From Petaurus breviceps papuanus (lineage: Eukaryota > Chordata > Mammalia > Diprotodontia > Petauridae): a stretch of DNA of 64,000 nt. This document shows positions 11,715 through 22,268 of the stretch, piece after piece. The notes below the pieces were generated by a model. It was not told where the DNA came from. It did no database searches and was given only the letters and a program-made list of their open reading frames with translations. A program made the position numbers and the translations under genes. The number at the start of each line of letters is the position of its first letter. Within the stretch, counting starts at the first letter, position 1. The stretch covers positions 5,436,320 through 5,500,319 of the forward strand of contig JAMXIF010000032.1 in the NCBI GenBank assembly GCA_028583685.1, given 5' to 3'.

Positions 11715-11845
11715 TTTATGTGGTGTCTTCCTTTATTAGAATGTAAACTCCTTGAGAGCAGGGATTGTTTTGCTTAAATTTGTATTTCCTATGCTTCCCA
11801 TGGTGTGGGATATGTAGTAAGCACAGTAATAAATTCTTTACTTAT
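11715..11845 (+). mobile_element. LINE L2 3' end
   Basis: 'attagaatgtaaactccttg' followed by 'agagcagggattgtttt' is the L2 3'UTR signature, here without the upstream ORF. Confidence 0.75.
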
Positions 11846-12236
11846 CTATCTGGTCATTTGAAAATCTTTAATGAACATATGGCTCAGTTGTAGAGATGCA
11901 GATGGTCAGAAAAATGAGAAAAAAGATTGACTAAAGCACAGATTATATCAGCTTCCCTTTGCAAGCTCTATTTGGCTTTGAATGCTACTGACACTATATA
12001 CATGTTTTAGACAGTCACTGGCAAAGACAACCAGACTGTGAACTTCATACTGTATTTCCAGGAGCATGTTGATTACTTGTTCCAAGTTTATTAGACACTG
12101 GACAGGATAAAATTAAGATGCTTTAAAAATCAGGAATTCAAATATATATTGACTAAACATGTGACAAGGAATTTATTATACAGAGAGATGACTTACAAAT
12201 CTCCCTTTTAGCTCAATGTAAAAATCTCCTATTAAT

Positions 12237-12795
12237 TGAGACAAATGAAAACCCTGAGAGACAGAGTTTCTGGGTAGTTAATTAACAATTTATTAATTAG
12301 GCTAGCTGGCAATCAATAAATTGATGGTCAGTGGTTTTTCTTGGTAACCCAAGACACCAAAGGAGACCCTGAAATGCCTCAAATCAATTCTCTGCTAAGT
12401 GACGATCAACTGATTGGTGGCCATTTAATGAGGAAGTGGGCTAAAAGACTTTTTCTTCAGCTCCTTCTGCAGAGAGTGTCACTTGATTGTGACACTCAGA
12501 AGCTTCAAGGCATTAGGAAAGCGGAAGCCTTCTCCATCCAGACATCTCTAGCTAATTTTCTCCTTCCTGAGATGAGTTGCCATAAACTCTAATGGAAGGG
12601 ACTGAGGACTGGGTGTTCCTCCTCCAGGTAAAGGCTCAACCCAGATAAGATTCGGTTTATACTCTAAACAGAATTAGATCTCCCAGTTGGGTCAATTAGC
12701 TTATGCCTAGAGCATGTGCCTAGGAGCAATCTTATCACTGATCTTTTCAGGAGTTGGACCTTAGCAGAAAATAGAAGAGAAAGGGGTGAATCACA
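12237..12795 (-). mobile_element. Possible solo LTR or LTR-like repeat
   Basis: On the minus strand the segment starts tgtgattc and ends ...gtctca, holds an AATAAA near its 3' end (12285-12300 area) and a CCAAT-like motif. I find no matching target duplication and no second copy in the window, so this is a weak call; unique sequence is the alternative. Confidence 0.3.
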
Positions 12796-12799
12796 AATT

Positions 12800-13640
12800 A
12801 GTAATTAATTATTAATGTATAATATTAATTTCCTTTATAACATTACAGGAATTAAGAAGGATCCTCAAGATTTGCCTTAAAGAATTGCTTTTTAACTTCC
12901 CCTCCCCCAACAAATTTAACTCTTTGGATGAAACCTGTGGCCCAGAATTCCAAATTCTGGGTTTGCAAGAACCATATTCAGTTTTGAGAATCACAACAAA
13001 ATCATAGTTCTTTGGTTCACTTTTACTCCATTCCAGAATTTCCTCTGGAAACTTCAGAGTATGTAGCTCCTGTTTAGTTCTCCATTGTTGGGGACAGAAG
13101 GCCTCCTGTGCAAGTACTTAAGATAATAAGGTGTATCAGGTTGAGTTGGTAAATATTCAACTCCCATCTCCCCAAAACTCACAACACACTTTTAAGTTTA
13201 ATCTGCATTATTAACATTTCCTCTATCTAATTGACTGTAGTATACCCTTGGGTAAATGATAGCTTGGGTAAATGATAGCTTAGGTCACTCCACAGAAAAT
13301 GCAAAATAAGAAAGAAGAATGAATATAATTCACCAACAATTACTTTTTTGTGAGTCTTGTCTTCTGCCGTGGGGAACCAATACAGTCCTCAGGTCTGAGT
13401 ATTAACCCAAAGGTTTGGGCTAGCACCATCCTAAAAGAAATTAAACTTTGCTAAATAAAATAAAATAAAACAAAATAAATCCCCCAACATCCTAAATGAA
13501 GTATGTGCAAATATTTAGACCTATGAGTCATCTCTAACCCTTTCAGGAGATAATGAGTGTGTTCTTAACCTTTTCAGATATTATTGTATAGTTATAGTAC
13601 CAAGCAAAAGTTAACTAACCTATATAATTTTTTCATTTAT
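12800..13640. other. Unassigned; contains a 16-bp tandem pair
   Basis: No family recognised. ttgggtaaatgatagc occurs twice in tandem at 13248-13263 and 13264-13279. An A-rich (taaaa)n patch lies at 13455-13480. Confidence 0.5.
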
Positions 13641-13644
13641 TTTT

Positions 13645-13782
13645 ATTTTTTGGAGGGTGGAAGGTAAGGCAATTGGGGTTAAGTGACTTGCCCAAGGTCA
13701 CACAGGTAGTGTCAAGTGTCTGAGGTCACAGGTGAACTCAGGGCGGATGAGTTCACTATTCACTGAGCCACCTAGCTGCCCC
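13645..13782 (-). mobile_element. WSINE-like SINE, antisense, decayed
   Basis: 'ggcaattggggttaagtgac' and 'gagccacctagctgcccc' identify it. The middle is rearranged. Confidence 0.8.
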
Positions 13783-13919
13783 TTCCTTTAGAATCTTACA
13801 AGTTGATCTGGATACCCTGAGCTCCCTTCTACAAAAAGAAAAAGAGATGACATAAGTAACAACCCAACACATTTTTAGTATTAATGTAATATACTTTTTG
13901 TATGTTTTGTATTTAATAC

Positions 13920-14035
13920 ATGTTATTTCTTCTTAATTGAATGTTAGCTCCTTGCAGGGTCTGATTCTTTGTTCTTTATATTCCTAGCATAGAGCTTTCT
14001 CATAGTATATGCTTTAGTAAATGTTAACTGAATTG
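13920..14035 (+). mobile_element. LINE L2 3' end fragment
   Basis: 'attgaatgttagctccttg' and 'tatgctttagtaaatgtt' match the L2 3' end. Confidence 0.65.
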
Positions 14036-14205
14036 AATCAGTTTGTTTACCACTTTCCTTCTCTTAGAATAGAGCTGAAACAATTTTGCTCTTACTGCTT
14101 TAAGGTGGTAACAGTGAGATGGGGCTGAGAGAGATCCTTTAAGTTTGTGCAATACAGATGGTGAGGGGAGCCCACCCTAATCTATTGGGTTAGGTATAGT
14201 GGGAA

Positions 14206-14451
14206 TTGTTGTTGGTTTCAGCCATGTTTGACTCTTCATAATCCCATTTTTGGGGTTTTCTTGGCAAAGATACTAGAATGATTTGCTATTTCCTTCTCCA
14301 GCTCATTTTACAGATGAGAAACTGAGGCAAAAAGGGTTAAATGACTTGACCAGGGTCACACAGCTAGTAAGTATTGAAGGTCCAAACTTGAACTCAGATC
14401 TTTCTGACTCTAGTCCCAGAACCCTATCTGCTGTGCCACATGGCTGCTCAG
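14206..14451 (-). mobile_element. MAR1-type SINE with TSD
   Basis: Antisense: 'ttgttgttggtttcagcc', 'ttttcttggcaaagatac', 'cagatgagaaactgaggc'. TSD tagtgggaa / tagtgggag at 14197-14205 and 14452-14460. Confidence 0.85.
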
Positions 14452-14574
14452 TAGTGGGAGTAAGTATGTTAATTTAGGAAAAGCAACTCCATTTTGTTTT
14501 AAGCTTCCATTTTGTGACTAAGTAGTTGTTATATAAAATGTTTTTTTCTGTCATAAAATAAAGAATTGAGTGCT

Positions 14575-15483
14575 ATAGATAGGCATTGACAATGTGTGTA
14601 TTCCCCAATTTGGTGTAATGGTAATAGAAATTTGAAGATCTTCCCTGTCCCTTAATAAGCCTAAATTGGATTTGAGGACCTTTCCTGATTTGAAAACATA
14701 TTCTGCCCCCTAATAGGCTGCATGTGTTCACCTGGAGCCTGTGGTGGGAGGCTTGTTTTTCAGTAAGGCACAACTTTTGTTACTTTGTAGTCAAGTGGGT
14801 AATGGGGATTGTGATGTTCTCTGACCCTGGAGAAGGCTTATATATACCTCTGAGGTGAAGTTTTGCTTTAGGGCTCACTTTGGGAAGAGTTGTGTGATTT
14901 GACCAGATGAGACCCTGGGCAGCTGTTGAGGCCACTCCCCTTGCCCCCCCTCCCCACGTCCCCCCCTCCTTTGAAAACCTAGATGTTGGTGCTTCTCTCT
15001 CTGGTGACTAACTAGGTATGAATATAATGGTCAGACAGCTAGAAGCCCTGTCTACCAAAATGTGTTATTTTCTCTTGTAACTTGTGTTTGTATTCTCTGA
15101 AGTTCAGGGTGCTGACTTTTCCCCCTGTACTACGTAGATGATATATGTTTGATTGATTAAAGTAAGATTGTTAACCCCTTTTGAGTTACTTTCCTTTAGA
15201 AAGGCAGATCTAAGAACTTGTGCTAGCAAGTATGGGTATGCTACTGTGCTTGCTGCTATGTTTGGTAAACAGTCAGGAATGATATACATGTCTTCCCAAT
15301 TTGGCAAACAACTACTAATAACACACATGTCCTTCAAATGTGTTATACAACTACTAATCACATATGTGTTCCTCCGATGTGGTAAACAGCTACTAATGAT
15401 CATGTATATGTTTCTTGCAGATTTAGTAAATGCCTACTAATTGTGTGTGTGTTTGTCCCAAACTTGGTAAACAACTGATAAAC
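14575..15483. repeat. ~39-bp minisatellite split by an LTR
   Basis: Diverged head-to-tail units follow the LTR: 15261-15299, 15300-15338, 15339-15377 (39 bp each), 15378-15421 (44 bp), 15422-15462 (41 bp) and a partial unit to 15483. Each has a 'ggtaaacaactactaat' part and a 'catgtnttcccaa' part. A further partial unit lies left of the LTR (about 14575-14613). The array yields 13-residue repeats in otherwise meaningless frames on both strands. Confidence 0.85.
14614..15260 (+). mobile_element. Solo LTR, family A, old divergent copy
   Basis: Aligns over its length with the LTR at 35950-36473: start tgtaatgg, 'aatttgaagatcttccctg', TATA-like 'cttatatatacc', 'gattaaagtaagattgttaacccc', end 'gcttgctgcta'. 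Flanked by tttgg on both sides (14609-14613, 15261-15265), a 5-bp target duplication. More diverged than the other family A copies, hence older. No internal region. Confidence 0.85.
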
Positions 15484-16558
15484 CCTTTCTAATAGTGTGA
15501 ACTTTGATTGATAGTTACTTTCTTTTCCCCCAGTTATATTTTTAAAAATTTGTATCTTCTGTTTATTACATCATCCTAATTTTAAGCATCCTTTCCTCTC
15601 CTTCTCCCAGAGAACCATCTAACAAATAGTATTTTTTAGAGAGGGAAAAATATCAGCACAAGTTATCAATATGTTGAAAAAGTTCAAAAACATATGCAAT
15701 GTGTAATACTTATGGACTTCTTGTCTCAATGAATGAGTGGGGTAGGGATGTCCTCTCATACCTCTTCAACCTAAGCTTACTTGATCTTTATAGTTTTGTT
15801 TCATTTACTTTGGATGTTTTGGTGTATAGCTGGACTTCCTATTTATGTTGTCATAGTTACTGTGTATATTTTTAAAATTGTATTTATTTTTAATTTACAA
15901 CATTCAGTTACACAAGCTTTTGAGTTTTTAAATTTCCTCCCCCTCCATCTCCACCCACCCTCCCCAAGATGGCATGCAATCTGATTCTACAATATACATT
16001 CATATTTTAACACTGGTCATATTGTAAAGAAGAATTATAAGCAATGGAATGAACTATGAGAAAGAAGAAAGAAAACAAAACAAAAATGAGAAAGAGCAAA
16101 TAGTATGCTTCAATCTGCATTCAGACTCCATAATTTTTTCTCCGAATATAGATAGCATTTTCTATCATGAGCTTTTTGGAGTTGTCTTTGAACCTTGCAT
16201 TACTGAGAAGAGGCAACTCTATCAAAGTTAGTCCTCATACAATGTAACTGTAACTGTGTACAATGTTCGCCTGGTTCTGCTCCCCTCACTCAGCATCAGT
16301 ACATGTAAGTCTTTCCAGATTTTTCTGAAGTCCACCTGCTCATCATTTCTTATAGCATAATAGTATTCCATTACATTCATATACCACAACTTGTTCAGCC
16401 ATTCCTCAATTGATGGGCATCCCCTCAATTTCCAATTCTTTGCCACCATAAAAAGAGCTGTTATACATATTTTTGCACATGTGGGTCCTTTTCCAATTTG
16501 TATGATCTCTTTGGGATACAACTCTAGAAGTGGCATTACTGGGTCGAAGGGTATGCAC

Positions 16559-19323
16559 TTTTTTTTTCAAATGCTTTATTAACTTCTGATTTACATAATT
16601 GATTTTACCCAGATTTTGAGTTACAAATTTTCTCCCTGTTATTCCCTTACCCAACACCCCAAAATAGTAGTCCAAGAGGATATCCCCTCCTCCAACCTGC
16701 TCTCTCCCATATTTTCTCCCGTACCCCCTTCGACTTTTCCAGTAGGGCATGGTGGATCTCTATGCCCCAGTGCCTGTATATCTTATTTCCCAATTACATG
16801 TAAAATAGTATTTATTTATATAATTTTAAACATTTGTTTTTAAAGCTTTGAATTCCAGATTGGTTCCCTTCCTCCCTTGTCACCCACCCTTACTGGGAAG
16901 ACAAGCAGTTCAGTATAGGTTGTGCATGAGTAGCTAATGCAAAACATTAACATAGTAGATATATTGTAAAAGACTGACTATATTTCCCTCCCTCCTATCC
17001 TACCACCCACTTGTTCTGTTCTCTACTTTGATCACATCTCTTTTCAAAAGTGAGTGCTTCCAATTTCTCTCCCCCCCAGCCTGCACTCCCTTCCATCATC
17101 CTCCCCCTTATCTCCCTCCTGTAGGGTGAGATACCCTATTTAGTGTGTATGTCAATCCCTCCCTGAGCCAAATTCAATGAGAATAAGGTTGGCCCATTCC
17201 CTTTTGCCTTCCTATTCTTCCCCTCCATTGTAACCATTTTCCCTTGCCTCTTCTGTATGAGATAGTTTATCCCATTCTGTCTCTCTACATCTCCTCTCAT
17301 TATATTCCTCTCTCACCTCTTAATTTCACCTTTTAAGTATCATCCCTTCCTATTCAATTGGTCCTGTGCCCTCTATCTATGTATACCTGTAAGCATATAT
17401 ACACACATTCACATATGTATTCATATTCCTGTATACCCTCTGATATAGACATATATATATATATATATGTCTAGGAATGTTAATAGTTCAACTTTGATAA
17501 GTGGCTTATGATTTCTTTTCCCTGTTTACCTTCTCATGCTTCTCTTGCTTCTTGTATCTGAATGTCAAATTTTATATTCAACTCTAGTTTTTTCAGCAAG
17601 AATGCTCGAAAGTCCTCTATTCCACTGAATGACCATATTTTCCCCTGAAACATGATACTCAGTTCTGCTGGGTAGGTGATTCTTGGTTTTAATCCCAGCT
17701 TCTCTGCCCTCTGGAATATCATATTCCAGGCCCTTTAATCCCTCAGTGTAGAAGCTGCCAGATCCTGGGTTATCCTGATTGTGTTTCCACAATATTAAAA
17801 TTATTTCTCCCTGGCTATTTGTAATATTCTCTCTTTGATCTGGGAATTCCAGAACCTGGCTATAATATTCCTAGGAGTTTTCTTTTTGGGATCTTTTTCA
17901 GGAGGTGATCAGTGGATTCTTTAAACCTCTATTTTGCCTTCTGGTTCTAAAACATCAGGGCAAATTTCCTTGAGAATTTTTTGGAGGATGATTTCTAGGT
18001 TCTTTCTTTGATCATGGCTTTCAGGTAGTCCAATAATTTTAAAATTATCTCTCTTGGATCTATTTTCCAGGTCAGTGGTTTTTCCCATGAGATATTTCAC
18101 ATTGCCTTCTATTCTTTCATTTGTTTGGGTCTGTTTATCATCATCTTGATTTCTCATAAAGTCTCTAACTTCCCTTTGCTCCATTCTCAATCTGAGGGAA
18201 TGATTCTCCTCATTGAGCTTTTGAGATTCTTTTTCCATCTGGCAAATTCAGCTTTTTAAGGCATTCTTCTCCTCATTGCCTTTTTGAGCCTCTTTTGTCC
18301 ATTGAGTTAGTCTTTTTTTTAAGGTGTGATTTTCCTCAGTCTGGCTGTTAAGTCTCATTTCTTAATTTTCTTGCATCGTTCTTATTTCTCTTCCCAATTT
18401 TTCCTTCACTTCTCTTATCTGCTTCTTAAGTTCCTTTATGGCCTGTAACCAGCTCGTACTTTTCTTGGAAGCTTTTGGTGCAGTATTTCTGAGTTCACTG
18501 TCTTCCTCCTATTCCATGCTTTGCTCCTTTTTGTCGCAAAAATAGGAGTCTAATGTTGAATTCTTCTGTTTGCTTTGCTTCCTTTGCCTGGTCATGTTGC
18601 CCCTCAGTCACTTGATCCCTGGGCTTTTTGCCACAGTAGGACTCTTTGTCATCAGACAGGGGAGCTTTTGTTCCAAATGCTGGGGTTTTCTCAGCTATTG
18701 GAGGTATTAGATGGGTGCCCTCTCTGAAGCCTCCACACACTCTGGCAAGCTGGTCACATACCCCAGGACCTCCACCCTTGACTGCAATCCAGATCCAAGC
18801 AGGTTAAAGCAAGAGTGATTACCCCTCAGCCTGGTCGCTTGGTCCCCCTACAGTCTGCAGGCAAGGAACTGACGCTGCAATGTTGCACTGGCTGAGACAA
18901 GGCAAATCAGCAGCTTCTCATCCTGGGGGCAATAGCTGACCCACTCCCAACTACTGGTCCCAAAGTCCACACTGCACTGATCTCCCTTTGTCCTTCACAT
19001 CTATGTGTTGATAAATCTGGAAATGGCCACAGCTGCTGCTGATCTGGAGTCCCTCCATCCGGCAGCTAGTCAGGCTCACCCTGGGGCTAAAACCTCTGGT
19101 CACGCGGGCCTGGGCTTTGCTCCTAGAGCACTGTGCTGGCTGATTCCTGCTGGCCTGCCGGGCTGTCCTCAGCAGGAGGTTAGCTTCTTTCTATCATTTT
19201 GTGGGTTCTGTAGCTCCAAAGTTTGTTCAGAGTCCCCTTTTACATGAATTGGGGAAGATGGAAGCTGGAGCTGCATGGAGGTCGTGTTTCTATCTGCCAT
19301 CTTGGCTCCGCCCATGCACTGTG
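16559..19323 (-). mobile_element. HAL1-like (ORF1-only) element, both ends present
   Basis: 2765 bp. The 5' tip on the minus strand (gggcggagccaagatggcag, 19313-19294) leads into a 5'UTR, then ORF1 remnants (17534-18740), then about 1 kb of pyrimidine-rich 3'UTR read antisense, ending 'gttaataaagcatttg' and an A tail. No ORF2 follows ORF1. TSD gtatgcac at 16551-16558 and 19324-19331 lies inside L1 ORF2 sequence and rejoins it cleanly. HAL1 elements are known mammalian L1 derivatives that rely on L1 ORF2p in trans. Confidence 0.85.
17534..18740 (-). pseudogene. L1-type ORF1 remnant of the HAL1-like element
   Basis: Minus-strand pieces: an N-terminal charged region; a coiled-coil part ('KESQKLNEENHSLRLRMEQ', 18238-18150 area); the RRM core ('TTDLENRSKRDNFKIIGLPE'); and the C-terminal domain ('KPRITYPAELSIMFQGK'), ending '...IQIQEAREA' at 17534. 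The frame is broken several times, so no full ORF1 protein can be made. ORF1p is an RNA-binding nucleic-acid chaperone in L1 particles. Confidence 0.85.
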
Positions 19324-20370
19324 GTATGCACGTTTTTTAGACCTTTGGGCATAGATCCAAATTGCTCTCCAAAATGGTTGGATTAGTTCACAACTCCACC
19401 AACAAGGCATTAGTGTTCCAATTTTTCCACATCTTCTCCAGCATTTATAATTTTCCTGTTTTGTCATGTTAGCCAATCTGACAGGTGTAATGTGGTATCT
19501 AAGAGTTGTATATTGTTCTCTTAGCTCTGTTTGCTTCTGCATCAGTTCCTATAGCTCTCTCCATACTTCTCTGTATTCATTATACACATAGTTTATTATA
19601 GCACAGTAACATTTCATTACATTCATGTGCCACAATTTGTTTATCCATCTCTCAATTCATAGGCATCTATTTGTTTCTAATTCTTAGCAATCACAAATAA
19701 GTGCCACTGGGAGTATTTTGGTTTTTATAGGAATTTTCTTCTTATCACCATTTTCTTGGGGTATAAGCCCCATGATAGATTCTCTAGTTCAAAGGGTATG
19801 TACATTTTAGTTACTTAAATCGCATGGCTATACTATTTCACTGCTCCAACAACAATGTATTAGTGTGCTTATCATTCTACAACCCATCCAACATTGACTG
19901 TCACCATTTTTTTTCACTTTTCTCAATTTACTAAGTGTGAGATATCTGGTAATACCAGATGGTTTTGATGACTACCACTTTATAATATAGTTTGATCTTT
20001 AATATAATATAGTTTGAAGTCTGAAAGTGCTATTCCCTCTTTTTCTCTACTTCTTTTCATCATTTCCTTTTATATTCTAGATCTTTTGTTTTTCCAATGA
20101 ATTTTATTTTATCAGGTTCTATAAAACATTCCCTTGGCAATTTGATTGGTATAACACTAAAAGCATTAATTGATTTTGGTAAATAGTGTCCATTTTATCA
20201 TATTTGTATGACATAGCAATGAGCACTGAATATTCCCACAGCTATTTAAGTCATTCTTTTATTTTTTAAAGGAGCACTTTATAATTGAATCTATATAAGT
20301 CTTTTATGTGCTTTTTAATGGTTATTTCCAATGGGATTTCCTTTTCTATTTCTTCCTATATTTTGTTGTT

Positions 20371-21062
20371 TATTTTTGCTTTTTGGAGGGCAATTGGGGT
20401 TAAATGACTTGCCCAAGGCCACACAGCTATTTTTTGTGTTAAGTGCCTGTATCAGCAATGCCATATTCACAATGCCTATGGAGATTACAGATATGCTGAT
20501 ATAATTATCCATCACAAAATACGTCATGCTTGCCATATGGGCGAATAAACTAGAAAATTTATTAAGATACCAAAAGACTGAGTCCCAAAACCAGAAAGTG
20601 AAAGCCATCAGAGTAGTTATGACATTGGCACAGGTAGATAAAGTAGAAAGCACCCACATTTTCAAGCCTTTAAAACAGAACAGGCTACCTCAGGCAAAGG
20701 TCCTCCTCTCCCCACTCACAGCAACCACCCAGCGTCTGGGAAGCGCGCTCCCAGCAACTCCGGCCCCTGGCAGTCCTCAGCAGGAGTCCTTAGCAGAAAT
20801 TCTGGCTAACTCAAAAAGGGCTTTGCGCTGCCGCTGCCTCTGCTGTTGCCGCCGCTGTTGCCACCACCACCAGCCACCACAGGAACTCTAGTTTTGCTTC
20901 CGCTTCCTCTTGCTCTGCTCCTTCCTGCTACGTCAGCAAGTCCAATGGGGCATGGAAGATCTTTAAATCCCATAACCCTTACAGTGTCTGAGGCTGGATC
21001 CAAACCCAGGTCCTCCTGACTCCAGGGCTGGTGTTCTACTCACTGTGCCACCTAGCCACCCC
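20371..21062 (-). mobile_element. WSINE-like SINE split by a solo LTR
   Basis: SINE halves 20371-20447 and 20984-21062 are continuous once the LTR is removed. SINE TSD tattttgttgtt at 20359-20370 and 21063-21074, inside the old L1. Confidence 0.88.
20448..20983 (-). mobile_element. Solo LTR, GC-rich U3
   Basis: 536 bp with canonical ends (minus strand tgtaaggg ... gctgataca). 5-bp target duplication gtgcc / gtgtc at 20443-20447 and 20984-20988. Promoter-like elements lie near its 5' end: an inverted CCAAT (20942-20946), a CRE-like TGACGT (20930-20935) and a GC-rich, CpG-containing part (20700-20940). AATAAA on the minus strand at 20558-20563 fits its 3' end. Its first 40 bp resemble LTR family A ('aagatcttcc.tgcccc'). 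Confidence 0.8.
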
Positions 21063-21470
21063 TATTTTGTTGTTATTATATAGAAATGTCCATTTTTGTT
21101 TAGTTATTATTTGTTATATTTATGATATTATAACTTATTATTTGTTATTTTTATATAGAAATGTTGATTTATATTGTAGCCTGCAATTTTGCTGAACCTA
21201 TTGTATTAATATCTTTGATCTAGGATTTTTCTAATAAACTATTTTATCATCAGTAAATAGGGATAGTTTTATCTCTTTTTCACGTATCTTTATGTCTTTA
21301 ATTTCTTTCTCTGGGCTCATTGTTGTTGCTAGTATTTCCAGAACATATGAAATAATCATGGGGAGACTGGGCATCCTTGTTTTACTCTCATTTTTATGAG
21401 AAAAAGGTTCTAGTGTATCTCCATTGCATATGATACTTGCTTATGGTTTTAGAAAGATATTTTATACACT

Positions 21471-21746
21471 TTAAAGGGTCCCTTTAAAAATATATTTTGT
21501 AGTTTTTAGCATAGAAGAGGGGTTTTTTAGGTGGTGTATTTTTTCAAAAGCCTTTTCTGCATCTATTGAGATAATTATGTGGTTTTGGATGCTGTGGTTT
21601 TTAATATGATTAATTATGGTTATTGTTTTCTTAATGTTAAGCCATCTTTGCATTCCTAGTACAAATCTCACTTGATCAAAATTAATGATTTCTTGGATAA
21701 ATTGTTGTATTCTGTTTGATAGGATTTGCTTTAAAACTTTGAGCAA
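21471..21746 (-). pseudogene. L1 ORF2 reverse transcriptase fragment
   Basis: Translated minus strand gives the L1 RT segment 'FIQEIINFDQVRFVLGMQRW' and 'IISIDAEKAFEKI', the latter containing the L1 form of RT motif A. It is part of the old L1; surrounding frames are closed. Confidence 0.88.
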
Positions 21747-21956
21747 TTATACATTAATGATGTTGGCCTATAGTTTTCCTTCTGTGTTTTAGCTTTTCTA
21801 AGTTTAGGTATTGGTTCTATATTTGTTTCATAAGAAGATTCTGGTAGGGTATTCTAAATTTTTGAGAATAATTTGTAAAGTATAGGTACAAACTGTTCTC
21901 TAAAAGTTTGGTAGAATTCTTCTGTGAATCAATCAGGACCAAGGGTTGTTTTCTTT

Positions 21957-22268
21957 TTCTTTTTTTTTTTTTTTAAAGCAATCGGGGTTAAGTAACTTGC
22001 TCAAGGTTACAAGGCCAGTTATTTCTGGGTGTGGTGCTGAGTGTCTGAGCCCGGGATTTGATCCAGGTCGATCCCAACACTGGAGCCGGTGCTCTTACTC
22101 GCTGAGCCACCTGGCCGCCCCTAAGCAATTGGGGTTAAGTAACTTGCTCAAGGTTACATGGCCAGGTGTTTCTGGGTGGGTGCTAAGTGTGTGAGCCCGG
22201 GATTCGATCTCCAGGTCTTCTCAACACTGGAGCCGGTGCTCTTACTCGCTGTGCTACCTGGCCGCCCC
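21957..22268 (-). mobile_element. Dimeric SINE, antisense
   Basis: Read on the minus strand the order is left monomer (cagaaacacctggcc) then right monomer (cagaaataactggcc), as in the copy at 6325. TSD aagggttgttttcttt / aaggggttgttttcttt at 21941-21956 and 22269-22285. Confidence 0.9.

Larger units (their letters stand above)
15871..19506 (-). mobile_element. Younger 5'-truncated L1, split by HAL1-like element
   Basis: About 0.86 kb of its own sequence: 3'UTR plus ORF2 C-terminus ('KNWKLRGCPSIEEWLNKLW', 'NVMEYYYAIRNDEQVDF', and beyond the insertion 'TPVRLANMTKQENYKCWR'). TSD tgtatatt at 15863-15870 and 19507-19514, placed in the older L1. Confidence 0.85.

Noticed and set aside
15104-15403. 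99-codon frame with 13-residue repeats (ISSCLP...)
   Set aside because: The repeats follow from the 39-bp minisatellite (39 = 3 x 13). Both strands show it, and there is no start context or conservation signal.
15261-15483. Possible CRISPR-like array
   Set aside because: Units are contiguous and diverged without spacers, in an evident vertebrate sequence; it is a minisatellite.
20315-20665. 116-codon minus-strand frame with several hydrophobic segments, looking like a small membrane protein
   Set aside because: It runs from the solo LTR into the SINE and L1 sequence; its hydrophobicity reflects T-rich DNA.
14614-20983. Idea that the LTRs at 14614 and 20448 bound one provirus
   Set aside because: They are in opposite orientation, of different sequence, each with its own target duplication, and separated by L1 sequence.
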